From Stenotrophomonas sp. MYb238 (GTDB lineage: Bacteria; Pseudomonadota; Gammaproteobacteria; Xanthomonadales; Xanthomonadaceae), in contig NZ_WIDL01000013.1 of NCBI RefSeq assembly GCF_009496535.1, forward strand, positions 50,672 through 114,671: a DNA stretch of 64,000 nucleotides, read 5' to 3'. Below, piece after piece: positions 33,801 through 46,315 of this stretch. The first letter of the stretch is position 1; each line of letters begins with the position of its first letter. Below the pieces are notes generated by a model, which saw only the letters and a program-made list of their open reading frames with translations, ran no database searches and was not told the DNA's origin. The position numbers and the translations under genes were made by a program.

Positions 33801-36227
33801 TCAACCCTCCGGCGCGACGGCCGTCTTTTCGTCCTCCGATAGGATAACAGCCGCCCGCGCCCGCCCAGCAGCCTCCCAGAGGCGGCGCCGCCACTGCCGG
33901 CGCTCGCGCAGCTGCAGGCCCTTTTCTCCCAGCCATACCCGCACCGCGCCACTGCCGGGCGTGCCCAGCACCTCGGCGCCGGCGCGGCGCCAGCGTTCGA
34001 CCACCTCGGGCCGCGGATGCCCGAACCGGTTGCCATGCCCGGCCGACACCAGCGCCAGGCGCGCGCCGGTCGCGGCGACGAACGACGGCAGCGAGGAGCC
34101 TCCGCTGCCGTGGTGCGGCATCAGCACCACGTCGGCCCGCAACGCCGCGCGCCGGCGCCGGACCAGGCCTTCCTCGATGACCTCGCCGATGTCCCCGGTC
34201 AGCAGCACCGTGCCATGGCGGGACTGCACCCGGAGCACGCAGCTGGACTCGTTGCGCAGATACGGGAAGCCGGCATGCGGATGCAGGTATTCGAACCACA
34301 CCCCCTCCCATTGCCAGCGCAGGCCGGCCGTGCAGTCGACCGCATCCATCGGCGGCTGCGGCTGCACGCCCGGCGGCCCATGCCAGGCCCGGACCGGCAG
34401 GGCACGGCGGACGGCCTCGGCGCCACCGGCATGGTCGTTGTCGCCGTGGCTGACCACCATCGCGTCGAGCCGGTTCACACCCAGCGCACGCAAGGCCGGC
34501 ACGACGACCCGTTCGCCGGCATCGAAGCCATCGCGCACCGCCGGCCCCGCGTCGTAGAGCAGGTGGTGGTCGCCGGTACGCACCAGCACCGACAGCCCCT
34601 GCCCCACGTCGAGCAGCACCAGTTCCACTTCCCCATGCCGCGGTTGTTCGCGCGCGGGCCAGAGCAACGGCAGCCACAGCAACAGCGCCAGCCCCTTGCC
34701 CGGCACGCCGCGCGGGAGCAGCAGCCACAGCGCGCCGGTGAGCGCGAGCGGCAACGCGAGGCTTCCCGCCTCCGGCAGCCACCACAGCGCGAAGCGGGTG
34801 CTTCCCAGCCACGACAGCGGCGACCAGCTCAGATCGAAGCACACTGCCGACGCGCGCCATGCCCAGGCTCCGGCGCCGGGCAGCAGGGCCTCCAGTCCGG
34901 TGCCAAGCAGTGCCAGGGGCACCACCACCAGGCTCCACCACGGGATCGCGAGCAGGTTCGCCAGCGGCCCGGCGAGCGAGGCCTGGTCGAACAGGATCAC
35001 GGTGAACGGCAGCAAGCCCACGGTCGCCACCCGCTGCGCGGAAAGAAAGCCGCGCAGCGGGTGCAGGCGCTCCGGCAGGCACCAGGCCAGCCAGGCCACG
35101 CCAGCGAAGCTCAGCCAGAATCCGGCCAGCAGTATCGACAGCGGGTCCCAGGCCAGCACCGCCAGCGCGGCGAGCGCCAACGCGCCGGCCACGCTGCCAC
35201 GACGGCGGCCCAGCCGCGCCAGCGCCACCGCGGCCACCATCAGCACCGTGCGCACGGTCGGCAGCGCGAAGCCGGCCACCGCCGCATAGCCGATGGCGCC
35301 CGCCACGGCGGCGATGGCGGCGGCATGGGAACGCGGGCACCAGCGCCCGAACCAGGGCAGCAACCACCACATGCCGGCCGCAAGCAACGCGACGAAGCCG
35401 GCGACCATGCCCACATGGAAGCCGGAGATGGCGATCAGGTGGGTCAGCCCGGTGGTGCGCAGCATCTGCCAGTCGCCGTCGTCCAGCGCCCGGGTGTCGC
35501 CGACCGCCAGGGCGCGCACGTACCGCGCGGAAGGCGTGCCGATGGCGGCATCGATCCGCCCGGCCATGCGTTCGCGCCATGCGTCGATTCCGGCTGGCGC
35601 CCCGAGTACCTGGTGGCTTCCGTTCACCACCAGTCCGGTAGCGGCGATCCGCTGCGCGAGCGCATGGCGCCCGGTATCGAAACCGCCGGGGTTGGCGAGC
35701 CCGCGCGGCGCACGCAGGCGTACCCGGAACTGCCAGCGTGCGCCGGCGCGCACCGCCGTCCGCGGCCCCGCCTGCGTACTTCCGAAGTCGTCGTACCACG
35801 CCAGTTGCAGCAGGCGCCCGCGCAGGGACGCCGGATGGGCCGGCGCGTCGTCGACGCGGAAGCGGAAGCGCGTCCGCCGCGGCTCGGCCTCGGGCAGCGA
35901 AACGACAGTCCCGGCCAGCACGGCCTCGCCGCGCTCCAGCGCTGGCGGCAACTGCGCCTGCAATCCCCAGCCGGCGTGCAGGGTGGCCCAGCCGATACCT
36001 GCCAGCAGCGCGCCAGCCCAAGGCCATCGCCCCAGGCTCCATATCGCCACCCCACCCGACAGCAGCGCCCAGCGCAGCCCATAGGGCGGCAGGGAGGGCG
36101 CCCACAGCGCCGCGCCGATACCAGCCAGGAAACACGCCGCAGCGGCCTTGCCCAGCCGCGGGCGAGCCATCGCGGCGCTCCATCGCCGCCATGGCAGCCC
36201 CGGACTCCCTGCGGCCCATCCCCACAT
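33801..36227 (-). CDS. comEC: DNA internalization protein ComEC/Rec2
   Basis: The inner-membrane channel that imports single-stranded DNA during natural transformation. The 808-residue protein has an N-terminal DUF4131/OB region (about 30-200), the central competence domain with many membrane helices (LTHLIAISGFHVGMVAGFVA is the family signature) and a C-terminal metallo-beta-lactamase-like domain (VELVLLDVGQGLSVLVRTGD, VVSHGDNDHAGGAEAV, VVLMPHHGSGGSSLPSFV) whose HxDxDH motif is intact as HGDNDH. The start at MWGWAAGSPG has an excellent ribosome binding site (GGAGGAGCGGAGG); an alternative ATG lies at codon 20. It heads the exbB-exbD-msbA-lpxK cluster. Confidence 0.94.
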   Translation of the reverse strand: MWGWAAGSPGLPWRRWSAAMARPRLGKAAAACFLAGIGAALWAPSLPPYGLRWALLSGGVAIWSLGRWPWAGALLAGIGWATLHAGWGLQAQLPPALERGEAVLAGTVVSLPEAEPRRTRFRFRVDDAPAHPASLRGRLLQLAWYDDFGSTQAGPRTAVRAGARWQFRVRLRAPRGLANPGGFDTGRHALAQRIAATGLVVNGSHQVLGAPAGIDAWRERMAGRIDAAIGTPSARYVRALAVGDTRALDDGDWQMLRTTGLTHLIAISGFHVGMVAGFVALLAAGMWWLLPWFGRWCPRSHAAAIAAVAGAIGYAAVAGFALPTVRTVLMVAAVALARLGRRRGSVAGALALAALAVLAWDPLSILLAGFWLSFAGVAWLAWCLPERLHPLRGFLSAQRVATVGLLPFTVILFDQASLAGPLANLLAIPWWSLVVVPLALLGTGLEALLPGAGAWAWRASAVCFDLSWSPLSWLGSTRFALWWLPEAGSLALPLALTGALWLLLPRGVPGKGLALLLWLPLLWPAREQPRHGEVELVLLDVGQGLSVLVRTGDHHLLYDAGPAVRDGFDAGERVVVPALRALGVNRLDAMVVSHGDNDHAGGAEAVRRALPVRAWHGPPGVQPQPPMDAVDCTAGLRWQWEGVWFEYLHPHAGFPYLRNESSCVLRVQSRHGTVLLTGDIGEVIEEGLVRRRRAALRADVVLMPHHGSGGSSLPSFVAATGARLALVSAGHGNRFGHPRPEVVERWRRAGAEVLGTPGSGAVRVWLGEKGLQLRERRQWRRRLWEAAGRARAAVILSEDEKTAVAPEG

Positions 36228-36436
36228 CCTCCGCTCCTCCGTCCGACCAGTTCCCCTACATGCTGCGGGGTGGATGTCGCGACGGCTGTAGGCGGGTCAT
36301 GCACGCGGACAGCAGGGAAAGCCCAACGGGGAATCGGCTTTGCGGATGAGGACGAACATGGGGAACCGATGTGCCACGCGCATGCGATGCCCGGCAGGAA
36401 GCGGGAGCCCGCCGCCGTCGGTGACGCGGACAAAAG

Positions 36437-36461
36437 AAAAGCGGGCCAGAGGCCCGCTTTT
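36437..36461 (-). terminator. Intrinsic terminator of pnp
   Basis: On the minus strand, AAAAGCGGGCC pairs with GGCCCGCTTTT across a three-base loop and is followed by CTTTTG. It lies 27 bases after the pnp stop, in the 260-base gap before comEC. The rest of the gap shows nothing supported. Confidence 0.9.
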
Positions 36462-36487
36462 CCCGAATGAAGCAACGATACCCTGGC

Positions 36488-38596
<2,109 letters not shown>

Positions 38597-38715
38597 GGAG
38601 GGTGTCCTTGGGGAAGCTGTCTGCGAATGGACCGCCGGCGACCCTTGCCGCCTGCGGGTGGCCGGTCGTTCCGGCCGTCAACGTATTGCGATCGTGCTGC
38701 GGTGTTGCGGTAGTG

Positions 38716-38750
38716 CAAAAACAAAACCGCGGCGCATCGCTGCGCCGCGG
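38716..38750 (-). terminator. Terminator hairpin between rpsO and pnp
   Basis: On the minus strand, CCGCGGCGCA pairs with TGCGCCGCGG across a four-base loop and is followed by TTTTGTTTTTG. It lies 13 bases after rpsO, matching the position of the partial terminator between rpsO and pnp known in E. coli. Confidence 0.85.
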
Positions 38751-38762
38751 AGGGATTGCTGC

Positions 38763-39023
38763 TTAGCGACGCAGGCCAAGCTTTTCGATCAGGCCCTTGT
38801 AGCGCTCGACGTCCTTCTTCTTCAGGTAGTCGAGCAGGCTGCGGCGGCGGTTGACCAGCTGCAGCAGGCCGCGGCGGCTGTGGTGATCCTTCTTGTGCAG
38901 CTTGAAGTGCTCGGTCAGCTGCTCGATGCGGGCGGTCAGCAGGGCGACCTGGACTTCCGGCGAACCGGTGTCGTTGGCGCCGCGCTTGTTGTCTTCAATA
39001 ACTTTCTGGGTGTCGATCGACAT
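38763..39023 (-). CDS. rpsO: 30S ribosomal protein S15
   Basis: An 86-residue primary rRNA-binding protein of the small subunit. The sequence is diagnostic: [20 protein letters not shown], then [40 protein letters not shown] and [19 protein letters not shown]. The ATG was chosen by family length; the frame's extension upstream lies in the leader. Its own promoter lies about 120 bases upstream, so a structured leader precedes it, as expected for a gene that represses its own translation in E. coli. Confidence 0.98.
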   Translation of the reverse strand: MSIDTQKVIEDNKRGANDTGSPEVQVALLTARIEQLTEHFKLHKKDHHSRRGLLQLVNRRRSLLDYLKKKDVERYKGLIEKLGLRR

Positions 39024-39140
39024 GATGTTTTCTCTGGATGCGTGGCCGGCAGGAACGTGCTGATGACGCACCGCGCAGCTCGCCGTTTTAAGGAAAGCGG
39101 CCCGCCGACGGCGGACCGGTGCCCGGCAAAGGGCCGCAGA

Positions 39141-39169
39141 ATTGTAACGATCCGCGCCTCCCGCGACAA
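39141..39169 (-). promoter_or_regulatory. Promoter of rpsO
   Basis: On the minus strand, TTGTCG and TACAAT are separated by exactly 17 bases. The predicted start leaves a leader of about 110 bases before the rpsO ATG. It lies between truB and rpsO. Confidence 0.62.
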
Positions 39170-39204
39170 GGCGCGCGGTGCGCCGGCCCTGGGGGGACGG
39201 CCGT

Positions 39205-40113
39205 TCAGGAATTGAAGCGACGCTGCGGCGCCAGCCGCCCGGTGTCGTCCACCTGCCCCAGCCCCAGCGCCCGGCCATCGTCGCCGAACACCGCCACCAG
39301 GCCGGGCGGCCAGGTGGGCTCGCGCAGGCGCTGGCCCATGCAGAAGCGCTGCGCGCGGCCGGCATCCAGTTCGACCCGACCGAAATGGCTCAGCCCGGTT
39401 TCCAGCGGCAACAGCCATTCCAGCAAGGCCGCATCGTCGCCGGCTTCGGCCAGGGCGCGCAGTTCGTCCAGGCCGACCATGCGCGGGGACAGGAACGGCT
39501 CCACCCACAGCCGGCGCAGCGCGGTGATGTGCGCGCCGCAGCCCAGCCGCTCGCCCAGGTCGCGGGCGATGCTGCGGATGTAGGTGCCCGAGCCGCAGGT
39601 CACGCGCAGGCGCAGCCGCTCCGGCTGCTGTTCCAGCACCTCGATGGACCGCACGTGCACGTCCCGCTCCGGCGCCTCGATGGTTTCGCCGCGGCGCGCC
39701 TTCGCATACAGCGGCTCGCCGCCCTGCTTGAGCGCCGAATAGATCGGCGCGCGCTGGCGGATGTGCCCGGTCAGCGGCTCCAGCGCCTGCCGCAGCGCCT
39801 GCGCGTCGATGGCCGGCACCGGGCGCTGCAGCAGCACCGTGCCGTCGGCGTCGTCGGTATCGGTGGTCGTGCCCAGCGCGATCTCCGCGTCGTAGGCCTT
39901 GGCCGAGCCCAGCAGCAGGCCGGCGATCTTGGTCGCCTCGCCGAAGCACAGCGGCAACAGGCCGGTGGCCAGCGGGTCCAGGCTGCCGGTATGCCCGCCC
40001 TTCTCCGCCCGGAACAGGCGCCGCGCCACCTGCAGCGCGGCGTTGGAACTCATGCCGGCGGGCTTGTCGAGCAGGACGATGCCGTCCAGGCGGCGGAATT
40101 GGATACGGGTCAT
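39205..40113 (-). CDS. truB: tRNA pseudouridine(55) synthase
   Basis: Converts U55 in the T loop of tRNA to pseudouridine. The 302-residue protein starts [20 protein letters not shown]; the catalytic Asp lies in [59 protein letters not shown] and [20 protein letters not shown] follow in family order, with a C-terminal PUA-like segment ([10 protein letters not shown]). The frame continues 46 codons upstream, but the family begins here. rbfA lies upstream after an unusually long 389-base gap rich in palindromes. Confidence 0.95.
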   Translation of the reverse strand: MTRIQFRRLDGIVLLDKPAGMSSNAALQVARRLFRAEKGGHTGSLDPLATGLLPLCFGEATKIAGLLLGSAKAYDAEIALGTTTDTDDADGTVLLQRPVPAIDAQALRQALEPLTGHIRQRAPIYSALKQGGEPLYAKARRGETIEAPERDVHVRSIEVLEQQPERLRLRVTCGSGTYIRSIARDLGERLGCGAHITALRRLWVEPFLSPRMVGLDELRALAEAGDDAALLEWLLPLETGLSHFGRVELDAGRAQRFCMGQRLREPTWPPGLVAVFGDDGRALGLGQVDDTGRLAPQRRFNS

Positions 40114-40231
40114 GGCGGGGCTGGTTTCATTGCTGTTGCTGGCTTCTGCTTCTGCAGTTGCAATTGCTTGTCCGCTTTCGATTTCCGATTCCCTTCCGCG
40201 GCGATGGAGCCGACGTACAGGACACCGAAGC

Positions 40232-40286
40232 AGCGACATGCGTGCATCCATGTCGCTCTTCGACGCGACAGGGATGTCGTGTCGAA
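40232..40286. repeat. Two adjacent hairpins upstream of truB
   Basis: First: AGCGACATG-CGTGCATC-CATGTCGCT (40232-40257), a perfect 9-base stem. Second: TTCGACGCGACA-GGGA-TGTCGTGTCGAA (40259-40286), a 12-base stem with one wobble position. Both arms share the GCGACA/TGTCGC core, suggesting a duplicated palindromic unit of another REP-like family. Confidence 0.6.
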
Positions 40287-40453
40287 AAATCCCGGCGGTG
40301 GAGTGAACCCCATGCGCGTGGCGCGTTGGGCACCAAGGCAGGGCACGGGCAAGAAGCGCTTTTCAACAGCCAGAGGCTGGTCAAAGTAATCCGCCCCCTG
40401 GCAAGGGAGCTAAAGCCCAGGAACGGATCGTTCCCCATTGCCGCTGCGCTCGC

Positions 40454-40500
40454 CCCTCATCCGCCCTTCGGGCACCTTCTCCCGCAGGGAGAAGGAAAAT
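40454..40500. repeat. Intergenic palindrome element, family 2, copy B
   Basis: CCCTCATCCGCCCTTCGGGC continues into CACCTTCTCCCG, matching 29902-29935 nearly base for base. It ends in a perfect hairpin CCTTCTCCC-GCA-GGGAGAAGG directly after the rbfA stop, as copy A follows lpxK. Confidence 0.68.
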
Positions 40501-40502
40501 GC

Positions 40503-40895
40503 TCAGGCTTTCTCGCCGGACGGGTCGTCGGCATCGGACTGTGCCGGCTGCGCATCGGGCAGGTCGCGCAGCAGGTTGTCGATGCGTTCGCCGCGGTCCA
40601 CCGAATCGTCGTAGTGGAAATGCAGCTCGGGCACGTGGCGCAGCTTCATCGCCCGGGCCAGGCCCATGCGCAGCTCGCCGGCCAGCTCGCGCAGGCCCTT
40701 GACCGCCTCGACCGAACGCTCCGGCATCAGCGCGGTGACGAACACCTTGGCATGGGCCATGTCGCGGGTGACTTCCACGTCCGAGACGCTGACCGACGGC
40801 AGCCCGTGCTCGCGCACGGCGGCATGCACCAGCGTGCCCAGATCGCGGCGGATCTGCGCGGAAACTCGGTCGGTACGGTGGAAGGTCTTGGGCAC
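40503..40895 (-). CDS. rbfA: 30S ribosome-binding factor A
   Basis: A 130-residue KH-fold protein needed for late maturation of the small ribosomal subunit and 16S 5'-end processing. GTG start; RTDRVSAQIRRDLGTLVHAA, VSVSDVEVTRDMAHAKVFVT, LRELAGELRMGLARAMKLRH and VPELHFHYDDSVDRGERIDN are the family blocks. A short acidic tail ends the protein. It lies between infB and truB, its usual place in this operon. A family-2 repeat begins right after the stop. Confidence 0.95.
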   Translation of the reverse strand: MPKTFHRTDRVSAQIRRDLGTLVHAAVREHGLPSVSVSDVEVTRDMAHAKVFVTALMPERSVEAVKGLRELAGELRMGLARAMKLRHVPELHFHYDDSVDRGERIDNLLRDLPDAQPAQSDADDPSGEKA

Positions 40896-40970
40896 GGATT
40901 CTCGCTCGTCTGGTTGCTGCGGGGGAAAGCGCGACCGGCCCGCATCATGCGAGCCGGTCGATGTTGCGCG

Positions 40971-43634
<2,664 letters not shown>

Positions 43635-43729
43635 TCGGATCCTATGATCTTGTTGGCGCCCCCTCGATACGGACGAAGGCAGCGCGGAGTCTACGCCCTG
43701 AGCGGCTCAGGGCACTGTTCATCGCTGGC

Positions 43730-45241
43730 TCATTCGCCGCGCTCCAGGCGGGCGATCTCCTCGGCGCGGGCGGCCAGGACCAGCGCCGCGGCGCGCTCCA
43801 GATCCATGCCTTCGATGCCGAACTCCAGGATCTCGTCGGCAGCCAGGTCCGACAGATCCTCACTGGTGCGCACGCCGTTGCCGGCCAGCGCATAGGCCGT
43901 GGCCTCGTCCATGCCCGGCAGCGCCAGCAGGTCCTCGGCCGGCACGCCGCCTTCGGCGCCCTCTTCCACCGCCAGCGCCTCGTTGAGCAACGCGTCGCGG
44001 GCGCGGGCGCGCAGTTCCTCGACGATGTCCTCGTCGAAGCCCTCCACCGCCAGCAGCTCGCCGATCGGCACGTAGGCGATTTCCTCGACGGTGCTGAAGC
44101 CCTCGCTGACCAGGATGCCGGCGATTTCCTCGTCCACTTCCAGCTTGTCCATGAACAGCTGGCGGGCGACGGTCTGCTCGGCTTCCGACTTGGCGGTGAC
44201 CTGGTCCTGGGTCATCACGTTGAGCTGCCAGCCGGTCAGGCGGCTGGCCAGGCGCACGTTCTGGCCGCCCTTGCCGATGGCCTGGGCCAGGCGCTCCTCG
44301 GCCACGGCCAGGTCCATCGAGTGCTTTTCCTCATCGACGATGATGGACTGCACTTCGGCCGGCGCCATCGCGTTGATGACGAAGTTGGCCGGGTTCTCGT
44401 TCCACAGCACGATGTCCACGCGCTCGCCGTTGAGCTCGTTGCTCACCGCCTGCACGCGCGAACCGCGCATGCCGATGCAGGCGCCGATCGGATCGGTGCG
44501 GTTGTCGTGGGCGATGACGGCGATCTTGGCGCGGTCGCCCGGGTCGCGGGCGCAGGCCTTGATCTCGACCAGGCCCTGGCCGACTTCCGGCACTTCCAGC
44601 TTGAACAGCTCGATCATGAACTCCGGCGCGGCGCGGCTGATGAACAGCTGCGGGCCGCGCGGCTCCGAACGCACTTCGGCCAGGTAGCCGCGCACGCGGT
44701 CGCCGGCGCGCAGCACGTCGCGCGGAATGCCCTTGTCCTTCGGGATGAAGGCCTCGGCGTTGCCGCCCAGGTCGACATAGATGTTGCCGCGCTCGGCGCG
44801 CTTGACCACGCCGGTCACCAGTTCGCCGACGCGGTCCTTCCATGCGTCCACGACCTGCTGCCGCTCGGCCTCGCGCACGCGCTGCACGATCACCTGCTTG
44901 GCGGCCTGCGCGGCGATGCGGCCGAAGTCCGGGTTCTCGATCTGCTCCTCGATGTAGTCGCCGACCTCGACGCCGTCGGCCTCGTCGATCGCGTCCATCA
45001 GGCGGATCTGGCGGTCCGGCGACTCCATCACCACGTCGTCGGCCACGACCTCCCAGCGGCGGAAGGTTTCGTAGCTGCCGTCCTTGTGGTCGATCGACAC
45101 GCGCGCCAGCACGTCCTGGTCCGCGTAGCGCTTCTTCGCCGCCGAGGCGAGCGCGGCCTCGATCGCATCGAAGATCACTTCGCGCGGCACGCCTTTTTCA
45201 TTGGCGACCGCGTCGACTACCAGCAGAAGTTCCTTGCTCAT
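43730..45241 (-). CDS. nusA: Transcription termination/antitermination factor NusA
   Basis: Binds RNA polymerase and nascent RNA, acting in pausing, termination and antitermination. The 503-residue protein has the N-terminal polymerase-binding domain (MSKELLLVVDAVANEKGVPR), an S1 domain (LVTGVVKRAERGNIYVDLGG), two KH domains (RTDPIGACIGMRGSRVQAVS; RLAQAIGKGGQNVRLASRLT) and two C-terminal acidic repeats (about 360-500; LLAVEGFDEDIVEELRARAR and LLALPGMDEATAYALAGNGV), the type that contacts alpha CTD in E. coli. The ATG was set by homology; the frame extends upstream into rimP. It is 4 bases after rimP. Confidence 0.97.
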   Translation of the reverse strand: MSKELLLVVDAVANEKGVPREVIFDAIEAALASAAKKRYADQDVLARVSIDHKDGSYETFRRWEVVADDVVMESPDRQIRLMDAIDEADGVEVGDYIEEQIENPDFGRIAAQAAKQVIVQRVREAERQQVVDAWKDRVGELVTGVVKRAERGNIYVDLGGNAEAFIPKDKGIPRDVLRAGDRVRGYLAEVRSEPRGPQLFISRAAPEFMIELFKLEVPEVGQGLVEIKACARDPGDRAKIAVIAHDNRTDPIGACIGMRGSRVQAVSNELNGERVDIVLWNENPANFVINAMAPAEVQSIIVDEEKHSMDLAVAEERLAQAIGKGGQNVRLASRLTGWQLNVMTQDQVTAKSEAEQTVARQLFMDKLEVDEEIAGILVSEGFSTVEEIAYVPIGELLAVEGFDEDIVEELRARARDALLNEALAVEEGAEGGVPAEDLLALPGMDEATAYALAGNGVRTSEDLSDLAADEILEFGIEGMDLERAAALVLAARAEEIARLERGE

Positions 45242-45245
45242 CGGC

Positions 45246-45836
45246 TTACTCCGCGCGCGGCTTGCGGGCCGCGGTTTCGTTATTGGATTTGTTCTTGGCC
45301 GCGCCGCCCTGCTTGGGGGCCGGACCGGTCGGTTTGCTCGGAGCCAGGCCAAGCGCGGCCCAGTCCGGAATGATGCGTGCCTTGTCGATGTTGTCGAAGG
45401 CGGCCACGAACGGCCTGCCATCGACGACGAAGGTCACGGTGCCGGCGTCGGCGTCCACTGCAGCGATCTCGCCCTGCAGACGGCGGCGATTCTCCTGCGG
45501 CAGCTTCAGGCCCACCTTTGCGGACTGGCCCAGGTGCTGCTCGAAGTGCTCCAGCGTGAACAGCGGGCGATCCACGCCCGGCGAGGACACTTCCAGCGTG
45601 TAGTTGCCGCTGATCGGATCCTCGACGTCCAGCTGCGCGGACACCTCGCGGCTCACCCGCTCGCAGTCGTCGATGTTGACCATGCGCTCGGGCTGCTCGG
45701 CCAGCGGCACGTCGATGTACAGACGCAGCGTCGCGCCGCCCGGGGCCGGCAGATATTCCGCGCCCAGCAGATCCAGGCCCAGCGCCTGCACGGTGGGGCC
45801 CAGCAGATTCGCGATTTCAGTAGCCTTGTCGCTCAC
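45246..45836 (-). CDS. rimP: Ribosome maturation factor RimP
   Basis: A 196-residue protein needed for maturation of the 30S subunit. The GTG start ([20 protein letters not shown]) has AAGGCAGG at good spacing; the frame extends 46 codons upstream into a structured leader and was not used. Family blocks are [60 protein letters not shown] and [21 protein letters not shown] lysine/alanine-rich tail (about 170-196) extends past the core. It is the first protein gene after the initiator tRNA, as in the metY-rimP-nusA-infB operon of E. coli. Confidence 0.96.
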   Translation of the reverse strand: MSDKATEIANLLGPTVQALGLDLLGAEYLPAPGGATLRLYIDVPLAEQPERMVNIDDCERVSREVSAQLDVEDPISGNYTLEVSSPGVDRPLFTLEHFEQHLGQSAKVGLKLPQENRRRLQGEIAAVDADAGTVTFVVDGRPFVAAFDNIDKARIIPDWAALGLAPSKPTGPAPKQGGAAKNKSNNETAARKPRAE

Positions 45837-45902
45837 AGCCTGCCTTGATTTCGATGATGGGGAACGGGAAACCCGGTCGGACTTTTCGTTTTGCGGAAAC
45901 AA

Positions 45903-45926
45903 CAAAGGGCCCGACTGGGCCCTTTG
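45903..45926 (-). terminator. Attenuator-like hairpin between initiator tRNA and rimP
   Basis: On the minus strand, CAAAGGGCCC pairs with GGGCCCTTTG across a four-base loop and is followed by TTGTTTCC, a weak T tract. It lies in the 195-base leader between the tRNA and rimP. Two smaller hairpins (GAATCC/GGATTC near 45935-45953, AGGAACG/CGTTCCT near 45961-45982) precede it. A partial terminator here would set the ratio of tRNA to the nusA operon. Confidence 0.6.
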
Positions 45927-46031
45927 TCCGATATGAATCCAATGACTGGATTCCGGTTGCAGGAACGGAAGCAATCGTTCCTACGAGCCCAGATTCAGTC
46001 TTCGACAACGAATGTTGAAGAAGGCCGGAAC

Positions 46032-46108
46032 TGGTAGCGGGGGCAGGATTTGAACCTGCGACCTTCGGGTTATGAGCCCGACGAGCTGCCAGACTGCTCC
46101 ACCCCGCA
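46032..46108 (-). tRNA. Initiator tRNA-fMet (anticodon CAT)
   Basis: A 77-base cloverleaf with CCA. Initiator features are clear: three G-C pairs next to the anticodon loop (TCGGG-CTCATAA-CCCGA) and no Watson-Crick pair at 1-72. Position 1 is T and position 72 is T, not the C-A mismatch of E. coli. The rest of the acceptor stem is GCGGGG/CCCCGC. It heads the rimP-nusA-infB operon, as metY does in E. coli. Confidence 0.96.
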
Positions 46109-46119
46109 GCAGAAGCGGA

Positions 46120-46148
46120 ATTATGAAGTAATTGGACCGTTACCGCAA
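46120..46148 (-). promoter_or_regulatory. Promoter of the initiator tRNA operon
   Basis: On the minus strand, TTGCGG and CATAAT are separated by 17 bases, with the -10 box 11 bases before the tRNA 5' end. A perfect palindrome CCGGAACGA-TG-TCGTTCCGG at 46197-46216 lies further upstream and may end nuo transcription or bind a regulator. Confidence 0.65.
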
Positions 46149-46303
46149 GTCTTTTTTACTTCATCGTTTCAGGAAATCCGGGGATTCCACCGAAACCCGG
46201 AACGATGTCGTTCCGGTCGACCATCTTGCGATGGTCCGGCGACACCGGCTTTGCCGGCGGCGCCATCAACTCAGGGCGCGCATATTACATGAATCGCGCC
46301 GTT

Positions 46304-46315
46304 TTGTATCGTTTT
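46304..46315. repeat. TTGTATCGTTTT motif after nuoN
   Basis: An AT-rich 12-base motif next to the nuoN stop, embedded in CGTTTTGTATCGTTTTTTAC. The same 12 bases occur on the opposite strand at 63952-63963. Exact recurrence of such a motif in this GC-rich window is notable, but its role is unknown. Confidence 0.4.

Larger units (their letters stand above)
40114..40502. other. Palindrome-rich gap between rbfA and truB
   Basis: 389 bases in a series of genes that are otherwise closely packed. It holds two adjacent hairpins (40232-40286) and a family-2 intergenic repeat (40454-40500). A minus-strand open frame from 40438 to 40127 has no recognised homology and a composition typical of chance frames, so no gene is called. 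Confidence 0.5.

Noticed and set aside
40127-40438. Minus-strand 103-codon frame between rbfA and truB
   Set aside because: It is interrupted in sense by palindromic repeats, has no ribosome binding site I trust and no recognised homology.
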